In this document: positions 38,201 to 42,408 of the stretch, piece after piece
How the letters are laid out: every line of letters begins with the position of its first letter
Position numbering within the stretch: the stretch's first letter is position 1
NCBI GenBank assembly: GCA_947479475.1
Contig: CANJZW010000037.1
Span: 1 to 42,408, forward strand
Source of the DNA: Chthoniobacteraceae bacterium
Lineage (GTDB): Bacteria > Verrucomicrobiota > Verrucomicrobiia > Chthoniobacterales > Chthoniobacteraceae
DNA length: 42,408 nucleotides
Direction of reading: 5' to 3'
Program-made: the position numbers and the translations under genes
The notes under the pieces: model-generated
Seen by the model: the letters and a program-made list of their open reading frames with translations, nothing else
The model's database searches: none
Told to the model about the DNA's origin: nothing

Positions 38201-41200
38201 CCCTGCTCCACCGTCGTTCCACCCGTGAAGTTGTTCACCCCGCTCAGCAATGCGGTGCCCGCCCCCGTCTTGCTCAAGGCGCCCAAACCACTCAGCACCC
38301 CGCTCACCGTGCCGCCCGTGAGATTGAACCCTGCCGCGCTCGAAAGCGTTCCGTTAGAAACAAGTCCCGCATTGATTGTCACAAGCGCCGTGCTCGTTGC
38401 CAGCGCACCCAGATTCAACTCGCCTCCGTTCACGGTGAGCGATCCCGCGGACGCCAGAGCGTTCCCAATTGTCAAATTCACCGTTCCCTCCGTGCTCTTC
38501 ACCACCGAACCACCCGAGAGCAACGCATTCACTTCACCCGCCTCAAGCCTAAACCCAGCCGCGCTCAACAGCGTTCCGTTGTTCACGGCTCCACCGCTCA
38601 GTGTCACAAGGCCCGCAGCCTGGCTCACCGCGCCCAAATCAAGCACCCCGCCATTGAGCGTTAACCCGCCAGCGGCAGATAATACGTTTATTCCGGACAA
38701 TGCCAGCGTCCCCTCGTTGACCGTCGTTCCACCCGAGTAAGTCGTCGCGCCTGAGAGCGTCACGGTGCCCGTGGAAGACTTGAGGAGCGACGCCGTACCC
38801 GTAAGGTTCGCGGCGATCACACCCGTCTGCAACAGCAACGTTCCCGACGTGCTCAAGGTGCCGTTAGCCACAAGACCACCCGTGAGAGTCAATGCGGCGA
38901 CACTTGTCGTGCCAGTGCCTAGGTTCAAGGTCCCGCCGCTCACAAATGCATTCGAGTCCATCTTCAGAAGGTTATTTCCATCCAGAATCAACACACCGTC
39001 CTGAACGTAGGTGCCGCCCGTATATTCGTTTGCGCCGCCCAACGTCACCACTCCTGCCCCTGTCTTCGTCAGAGCCGCACTGCCACTCAGCACCGCGTTG
39101 ATCACGCCCGACTGCACTCCAAAGGCCGTGCCATTCAAAGTCCCGCCGCTCACCAGACCCCCGGTCAAGCTGACCACACCCACCGTCTGTGTCGTCGTAC
39201 CCAGCGAAAGTTCGCCACCGGTCACGTTTAGGGTGCCGCCATTCCACAGCGCATTGTTCACCGCAAGCGAGAGCGTCCCCACGTTCAATGTCGTTCCACC
39301 CGTGTAGGTGTTCTGCGACTGCACCGTGACTGTTCCAGAGCCTGCTTTGATCAGCGCACCCGTCCCGCCCAACACTGAGGCAACCGTACCAGCCACCACG
39401 TTATAACCAGTCCCAAACAACGTCCCGCCAGCGAGCAACCCGCCCGTCAACGTCACTGCACCCACGGTCTGGGCAGTGGTGCCCAACGAAAGCGAACCGC
39501 CGCTCACGGTCAGTGCTCCCGTTCCAGACAAGGCGTTGTCGATGCCCAACGCCAACGTGCCTTCATTCACGGTCGTGCCACCGCTGTAGATGTTCTGCGC
39601 GCTAAGAGTCACCAAACCGCCAGTGGTCTTTGTCAGTGCAGCCGTTCCTGCCAAAATCGCGCTCACTACTCCTGCGCCCACCCCGTAGGAAGTGCCAGTC
39701 AGCGTGCCATTGGCAATCTCACCACCCGTCAGGCTGACAGCCCCCAACGTTTGACTGAACCCGCCCAGATCAAACCGGCCACCGCTGATCGAAAGCGAAC
39801 CGCTGTTTGCCAGGCGTTCTGAAGCACCAAGGACGAGCGTGCCTTCGTTTACCGCCGTACCACCTGTGTAGCGATTGGCGGCATTCAATAGCACTGTACC
39901 CGCCATGCTCTTGGTAAGCGTCGCCGTGCCAGCAAGCACCGTTCCAATCGAACCCGCCTGCACATTGTATGCCGCCCCAAACAGCGTGCCACCACTCACC
40001 AATCCGTTTTCCAACACAAACTGACCTGTCGCCTGATTCGTCGTTCCCAGGGCGAGTTCCCCGCCTTTCACCGTGACTATCCCTGCCGCAGCCAGCGTGT
40101 TGTCCACCGCCAAACTCAGCGTGCCCGTACGCAGCGTTGTTCCGCCGCCATAGCTATTCGTTCCACTCAGCACGACCAATCCAGAAGACACCGTCAAAGT
40201 CGAAAGCGTTCCGCTCAAATCTGCCGACACCAATACTCGGGAGCCTGCCGCCCCGTTAAAGGTGAATGTATCGGCGGTCAGCGTTCCGTTGCGGAGAGTC
40301 CCTTGCGTAGCAGAGAACACTCCGATCGACTGCGCAAACCCGCCCAGATCAACCAACCCTCCACCCAGATTGAGCGTATTCGCACTGGGCAGCGCATTCG
40401 CCACCGCCAGCATCAGCGAACCCGCATTCACCGTCGTGGCTCCCGCATAAGTGTTCTGCGAATTCAACGTGACGACTCCAGCCCCCACAAGCAGCAACAC
40501 AGAGCCCGAGCCTCCCAGCACCGAACTAATCAGCCCGTTGTCGGCCAGCACCTGAGCCATATTCAACGTACCACCCAAAATCATCCCGCCCGTGAGCGTC
40601 ACACCTCCCACCGTCTCAGTGTAGTTCCCAAGATCAAACGTGCCACCGGCCACGTTGAGAGCCCCCGCGTCCGACAGACGCTCCGCTCCACCCAGACGCA
40701 GCGTGCCGGCCGAAATCGTTGTTCCGCCAGTGTATGTGTTGGAGCCCCCAAGCACTACCGTCCCCACACTGCTCTTGGTGAGCGCCGCACCTCCCGCAAG
40801 AACCGCATCAATCACCCCGGCTTGTAGCCCATAGGCCGAACCCGTAAGCGTCCCACCCGTAACCAGACCACCGGTGAGGCTCACTGCACCCGCAGTCTGA
40901 GAGAAGCCTCCCAAATTGAACACCCCACCGTTCACCGTTAGAGCCCCTGAGCTCTCAAGACGATCGCTATTCCCGAGCAACAGCGTGCCTGCATTCACAA
41001 CCGTTCCACCCGTGTAGCTGTTCACCTGATCCAATCGCAACGTGCCGAATCCCGTTTTCGTCAACATCCCTTGGCTCAAAACGGCATTGATTACCAAACC
41101 AGGCGCTCCCTGAACGGAGGCTCCAATGTCGAATATCCCAGCGCTGCCCAGATCCACCGTGCCGTTGGCGATCACGGCGCCGGCCACCGCATTGCTAGGA

Positions 41201-42408
41201 TCGAAGCTCAACGTACCGCCCAAACGCAGCGTCCCGCCGCCCAATGTGACCGTAGCGACGCTCGAACTTGTACCCCCGCCCAGACTCAGCGTCGTGATCG
41301 TCTGGTCCGTTCCGTTCAGATCAAGAGTCCCCGCGTAAACTCGCGTCGCCGCATTGCTGAGCTTGCCCGCTCCGCTGAGGCTCAGCACCCCGGCTTCCCC
41401 TCCGCCCAAGACGCCAATGGTGGTCGTTCCCGAATAATCATTGGCTCCAGTCAGAAGCACACTGCCGACCGTTGTCTTCAACAGGGCCCCCGACCCGCGC
41501 AGGACAGAACTCACGGTCCCTGCCTGCAGCTCGTAACTGGATCCAAATAGGGAGCCGCCGCTAATTAGCCCGGCCGTCAGCGTCACTCCGCCAACAATCT
41601 GCGAAGTCGTCCCAAGAGCCAACTCCCCGCCATTGACCGTCACAGCCGCCGTTCCGTACAACCCGTTGCTGATACCCAGACGCAGGGTGCCCGCCTCGAT
41701 CGTAGTGCCGCCCCGATAGGTGTTGTTCGCATCCAGTCGCACTGTTCCAGTGGTCGATTTTGTAAGCATCGCCGTACCGGCCAGCACTGCCCCGACTGTG
41801 CCAGATTTAACGCTGAACATATCGCCTGTAAGCGTTCCACTGAGAATAAACCCGCTGTCCAACACCACCGCCCCAAGTGTCTGCGAGAACGTGTTCAAAT
41901 CAAACGTCCCGCCAGACACCAGCAACGACCCTCTGGCCAACAGACGCTCATCGCCACCAAGGCGCAATGTCCCAGCCCGGATCTCCGTTCCGCCCGTGTA
42001 GCTGCTCACGCTCAACAGATCCACCAACCCCGCCGTCGTCTTCACCACTCCAGCACTACCCGTCAACGCCGTCGTCACGACCCCAAGTTCCAGATTAAAC
42101 GCCGTCGCGATCAAGGATCCATTCACAACCGCTCCCCCATGGAGTGTCAGCAGTCTCACCGTTTCTGTGAAGCCTCCCAAATCAAACACCCCGCCATTCA
42201 ACGTCAAATCGCCAGCGTCCCACAACCGCTCCGAGGCTCCCAAAACAAGGCTTCCCCCGTTGAGCGTCGTCCCGCCACTGTACTGGTTGGAACCGTTGAG
42301 CAGCACAGTGCCGATTGTGTTCTTCGTCAAGGCCACTAGCGCGCCGCTTAACACCGTCCCGATAGTCCCGGCTTCCACTGTGTAAGACGTTCCCGTCAGC
42401 ATCCCGCC
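29209..42408 (-). CDS. Giant autotransporter-associated beta-strand repeat protein (5' partial)
   Basis: The frame is open through the right window edge: the codons before the first Met read Gly-Gly and continue a repeat, so the real start lies outside and the protein exceeds 4397 residues. The passenger is mostly PATR repeats (PF12951/TIGR02601; pattern GTVxLxxxNTYTGGTxVNxGTL), predicted to form a long beta-helix on the cell surface. I count about 32 units of about 94 residues, then a less regular stalk (about 3030-4000), a helical linker (YADLLTISRRRMLDLTAGLG), and a C-terminal barrel of about 290 residues (GETGWSVW to the terminal Phe of SIGMEF) typical of PF03797, which inserts in the outer membrane. 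I saw no cysteine. Likely a type V secreted adhesin or surface-layer component. Confidence 0.92.
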   Translation of the reverse strand, partial: GGMLTGTSYTVEAGTIGTVLSGALVALTKNTIGTVLLNGSNQYSGGTTLNGGSLVLGASERLWDAGDLTLNGGVFDLGGFTETVRLLTLHGGAVVNGSLIATAFNLELGVVTTALTGSAGVVKTTAGLVDLLSVSSYTGGTEIRAGTLRLGGDERLLARGSLLVSGGTFDLNTFSQTLGAVVLDSGFILSGTLTGDMFSVKSGTVGAVLAGTAMLTKSTTGTVRLDANNTYRGGTTIEAGTLRLGISNGLYGTAAVTVNGGELALGTTSQIVGGVTLTAGLISGGSLFGSSYELQAGTVSSVLRGSGALLKTTVGSVLLTGANDYSGTTTIGVLGGGEAGVLSLSGAGKLSNAATRVYAGTLDLNGTDQTITTLSLGGGTSSSVATVTLGGGTLRLGGTLSFDPSNAVAGAVIANGTVDLGSAGIFDIGASVQGAPGLVINAVLSQGMLTKTGFGTLRLDQVNSYTGGTVVNAGTLLLGNSDRLESSGALTVNGGVFNLGGFSQTAGAVSLTGGLVTGGTLTGSAYGLQAGVIDAVLAGGAALTKSSVGTVVLGGSNTYTGGTTISAGTLRLGGAERLSDAGALNVAGGTFDLGNYTETVGGVTLTGGMILGGTLNMAQVLADNGLISSVLGGSGSVLLLVGAGVVTLNSQNTYAGATTVNAGSLMLAVANALPSANTLNLGGGLVDLGGFAQSIGVFSATQGTLRNGTLTADTFTFNGAAGSRVLVSADLSGTLSTLTVSSGLVVLSGTNSYGGGTTLRTGTLSLAVDNTLAAAGIVTVKGGELALGTTNQATGQFVLENGLVSGGTLFGAAYNVQAGSIGTVLAGTATLTKSMAGTVLLNAANRYTGGTAVNEGTLVLGASERLANSGSLSISGGRFDLGGFSQTLGAVSLTGGEIANGTLTGTSYGVGAGVVSAILAGTAALTKTTGGLVTLSAQNIYSGGTTVNEGTLALGIDNALSGTGALTVSGGSLSLGTTAQTVGAVTLTGGLLAGGTLFGTGYNVVAGTVASVLGGTGALIKAGSGTVTVQSQNTYTGGTTLNVGTLSLAVNNALWNGGTLNVTGGELSLGTTTQTVGVVSLTGGLVSGGTLNGTAFGVQSGVINAVLSGSAALTKTGAGVVTLGGANEYTGGTYVQDGVLILDGNNLLKMDSNAFVSGGTLNLGTGTTSVAALTLTGGLVANGTLSTSGTLLLQTGVIAANLTGTASLLKSSTGTVTLSGATTYSGGTTVNEGTLALSGINVLSAAGGLTLNGGVLDLGAVSQAAGLVTLSGGAVNNGTLLSAAGFRLEAGEVNALLSGGSVVKSTEGTVNLTIGNALASAGSLTVNGGELNLGALATSTALVTINAGLVSNGTLSSAAGFNLTGGTVSGVLSGLGALSKTGAGTALLSGVNNFTGGTTVEQGVLLLGANDVLTATTSITIAGGTLDLGGYNSGAGQFVLVSGLVRSGTLSATSIELQQGRLAGDLVLGGTGMVTKTTANTVLLDGIVATTGALTIQAGTLQLGAADRIGDGTRLTLQANGTLDLGGFSEKIGRLRVEGGVAINGTLTASIYEVASGIMSISLSGDGALEKVSDGTPSGGLSILSLQNAYTGGTTVADGTLRLGGNERMVSSGSLLVQGGTLDIGGFTQTVSVGALMGGFISNGTLIATSAFDLKAGQVDAVLAGTATLTKSGDGTATLLGASTYSGTTTVSGGTLQLAVSGGMGTGNALWVNGGTLRLGGVQQTVGAFTLAGGIVEQGTLDSTSVTLEAGRIEATLTGTANLVKQGDGTVVLGGFNTYGGSLQMNGGTLALGVSGALSNGKAVTIEGGELALGITTQTIGALTLNGGLVSGGSLIATNYTVNSGTISSVLGGVASLTKDTAGTVTLSGLNHYAGNTTVLAGVLQLGGNNVLSIGGTVTVNGGVLDLGGAYQNTVAALVLNDGAIVGGAGAAATISANQFLVSNGSISAVLAGAGALTKNDSGTVTLSGQNTYTGDTTVNLGRLVLGGSQVLSLGGTVTVNGGVLDLGGAYQNTVAALVLNDGAIVGGAGAAATISANQFQVSNGSISAVLAGSGALTKSGSGTVVLSGQNTYTGETTVTGGRLVLGGNQVLSQFAPLTVRGGTLDLGGSYTNTVGLLTLDGGNIVSGSLNAVAMSISSGTVSAVLAGAGALSKIGAGEFLLNTAATYTGGTTLSEGTLRLGASERLVSSGSLLVNGGVLEMGGFNQSVGLLTLSSGQVRNGTLTASGFEVQSGTINATLAGNSTVLNKTTSGTVTLNTAATYAGGTNVTDGVLALGNDLVLTANGAVTVNGGELALGTTTQTSGALTLNSGMITGGILRASSFTLEAGTVSSVLAGSGVLTKNTDGTVLLTGANTYSGGTVLNAGTLQLGASERLLSTGAVTLNGGVLDLAGNTQTAGLVTLSGGLIVNGSLFGSGYALLSGSLSTVLSGNATLVKNTDGTVVVNSANNYTGGTVLNAGTLLISSDDRLLTSGSITVNGGVLNLGGNSQATATITLAGGTLTNGRLSGGTFAVLAGDISAVLSGSGALTKSTLGTVTLTGANTYTGGTFVNDGVLNLGVDGALFASGAVTVNGGELALGTTSQSVDTVTLSGGLISGGTLTATNFMAEAGMLGAVLSGSSTLTKNTAGTVLLNAVNTYTGGTVLNEGSLVLGASERLLANGSLTMNAGVLHLAGNSQTLGAVRLIGGTLTAGNLTADSFAVESGEVNAVLGGAGVLTKNAAGTVTLNAVNTYSGGTVVNNGVLNLGITGALLAAGSVTVNGGELALGTTSQNVAAVRLTGGLISGGTLTAAGFTVEAGTIDAVLAGAVSLAKNAGGTVLLNTAASYTGGTVVNAGTLLLGASDRLLTTGSLAVNGGVLNLGGNSQSTAAFTLAGGTIANGTLRSSSIGVEAGNVSAVLAGAGALIKSTSGTATLAAANTYTGGTVVNEGVLNLAVNDALLSTGALSVNGGELALGTTTQTVGALTLSGGALTGGTLTGSLYLAQAGTISTALGGAGVTFTKNTEGTVTLTGANTFTGKTLVEAGVLQLNGATQTIASGTLELRGGAVQILKTGQINVNASLLMTGGTFTFGSDVTGQVVTVGAVRMSGGSLITGANSIVGTGSTLRLENGQTTVSSGGLLQDQHIVLSGGVNIIEGGGSLVLMPTQPGATASGLELIGGSSALLTIQGGSVAGSFTIGNSVTVDATHGAALLASTGTGSAAGRIDLGSGVRSITVLGGTSGGGLTLQATVQNGGVTKGGVGTLTLAGATALDKGLTLTAGTLQLAHADALAKTGTGQLTFDGGLLQFTPGITSDVSNVFAPIAAGKVARIDTNGQAVAFATGLTGAGSFAKTGSGALTLSGTSTFTGGTTVSSGSLEFGVNNALAATGALTVSGGAGLNLGTTSQQIGVLTLAGGVLSGGTLTATAFNITSGTISGNIAGFGTITKTGDGIFVLTSENQQFRGDVFINSGTLQLGNGGSTTATLGGTNAGNAGRLVNNGVLAFKFQPGTQITLFNAISGSGAVEYRAADGSSSAGYSVAIKGVNEGTGGTKVSTGVTLDLTKDSDLGAGSALAEASKLALDGGVVSVGRNESATSSGTAVTISAKRTIELGALGASFSIGSGTYASAASNSLTIAAKITGNGKLTKDGAGLLTLSNNNNTYAGGTEIKSGTVMVTDGAVAATPELQSSPLGVAGSLVKVDAGATLWFSRDKALEISQSISGSGAIRVDSTSVVKLTADNSGHSGALTLSSGTLQVGEGGSLGTGSLENNALLLITRSGSIAISGAINGSGKFTLAGTLGSQVTLSAKSTFTGETELTKGTLILGGTSSISNSAALRIQEGGVLDVSAFNDKGGYVIQAGQKLMGNGGQVRGTLQIAGSLAPGNSPGTISLGGLTALAGSDYAAEFRQTDGKFDQIIIDKNLGGTGIANLSTASAPGTPGAVGKTVIATAVSRTVESKTYAIITGGLVTGTFEAVTGEFFRGWVDNDPSLRSQLQVRDPLMFGGTLSPSGPTAVLIPHLHYTASEVLLEVERKTFRSFGLGINAQEIGGYLDSIVGAPGDLLALEVQLEAYKLAQQVTAAIAGAGVSPYADLLTISRRRMLDLTAGLGSRLDLLGLQAASNGGVESIIGSGETGWSVWQSTSVSQLNRQAVAADGFGGFNSSGQSSVMGLEKPFGAGRIGLIGAVGSTSANFSLPSTTIKSDSWHVGTYVSLPVAPFFADVAFIYGRVDNDARRNIELPGYTTRTRALFGSDEYTLRIGGGLQVMPAQSAWEITPTEHLLYVGGMQAAFEETGGGVQSQGGGLGARLKETKMGGLLNEVGLTVGRRWVVRGTPVAVRLQANWLHDFDGTGSVQASFVGAPVSAGGFTARNASGDRDALKISTTVEVSLTQRLSLRIGGEYERRKSSTKSSLTISIGMEF
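29212..30084 (-). other. Autotransporter beta-barrel domain coding segment
   Basis: These 291 codons encode GSGETGWSVW to the final SIGMEF. Alternating hydrophobic residues in amphipathic strands (GRIGLIGAVGS, SWHVGTYVSLP, FFADVAFIYGRV, YTLRIGGGLQVM, VAVRLQANWLHDF, LSLRIGGEYERR) and an aromatic C-terminal residue are the usual marks of the outer-membrane translocator. Confidence 0.85.
33370..42402 (-). repeat. Array of about 32 passenger repeats of about 282 bp
   Basis: Landmarks such as the Y-T-G-G-T codons recur about every 278-286 bp. Each unit has the order: GG-T-hexad, GTLxLG, ERL or xAL, NGGxxxLG, TLxGG, xNGTL, a short 'SGTVxAVLAG' strand, ALTKxTxGTVxL. Two subtypes alternate in part of the array (see findings). 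The array is irregular at about 41.0-41.4 kb and near 38.5 kb. Confidence 0.85.
36258..36737 (-). repeat. Nearly identical adjacent repeat copies, 300 bp apart
   Basis: The segment at about 36258-36437 recurs at about 36558-36737 with only a handful of differences, including a stretch of about 95 bp with a single mismatch. Both encode NGGVLDLGGAYQNTVAAL and DGAIVGGAGAAATISANQF. They are the only two units that are 100 rather than about 94 residues long, so they are sisters from a recent duplication or gene conversion. Confidence 0.85.

Noticed and set aside
33370..42402. CRISPR-like or satellite array because of regular spacing
   Set aside because: The 282-bp units are continuous coding sequence in one frame with protein-level conservation; there are no short identical repeats separated by unique spacers.

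Overview
The window looks like chromosomal DNA of a Verrucomicrobiota member, possibly Opitutae or Chthoniobacter-like, moderately GC-rich. The main grounds are a Verru_Chthon cassette protein A, a DUF1501 / planctomycete-type cytochrome (PSCyt1-DUF1549-DUF1553) pair, many secreted carbohydrate-active proteins, start sites that often lack a clear Shine-Dalgarno, and a giant autotransporter-repeat protein of the kind common in this phylum. I found no rRNA, tRNA, CRISPR array, prophage or intact transposase gene.

Layout. (1) Positions 1-5884, + strand: a carbohydrate block with a glycoside-hydrolase-like protein cut by the window edge, a secreted DUF1080/LamG-like protein overlapping it by 4 bp, a secreted GH5-type glycosidase, and an exported FAD-dependent oxidoreductase. 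The oxidoreductase is broken by a 215-bp inverted-repeat element flanked by perfect 5-bp direct repeats. Removing the element plus one repeat restores a single 561-residue frame. (2) 6352-9127, + strand: a tightly coupled three-gene operon (4-bp stop/start overlaps) of a BASS-family transporter, an APH-fold small-molecule kinase and an HpcH/HpaI aldolase, which reads as an import-phosphorylate-cleave pathway for an unknown substrate. (3) 9354-18414, - strand: PEP carboxylase, a YycJ-like metallo-beta-lactamase-fold hydrolase, the DUF1501 / PSCyt1-PSD1 pair (4-bp overlap), and a secreted hypothetical protein. (4) 18532-24360, + strand: a 1942-residue Verru_Chthon cassette protein A without its usual B, C and D partners nearby. 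(5) 24403-29025: a TPR-GT41 (SPINDLY/OGT-like) protein fused to a GT4 glycosyltransferase, and, divergent from it, a PaaK/CapK-like adenylate-forming ligase. (6) 29209 to the right edge, - strand: about 4400 residues of an autotransporter whose N-terminus lies outside the window. It has roughly 32 repeats of about 94 residues (282 bp), then a less regular stalk and a C-terminal outer-membrane barrel.

How the parts may work together (inference): blocks 1 and 3 fit breakdown of complex polysaccharides outside the cytoplasm, block 2 fits uptake and cleavage of a small organic acid or sugar-acid, and the GT41-GT4 enzyme could glycosylate a surface protein, the adjacent giant autotransporter being an obvious candidate. 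The firmest new observation is the small non-autonomous mobile element, because terminal inverted repeats, target-site duplication and exact reading-frame repair all agree. The giant repeat gene also records its own evolution: alternating repeat subtypes, a nearly identical recent duplication and a fused unit that lost about 20 residues.
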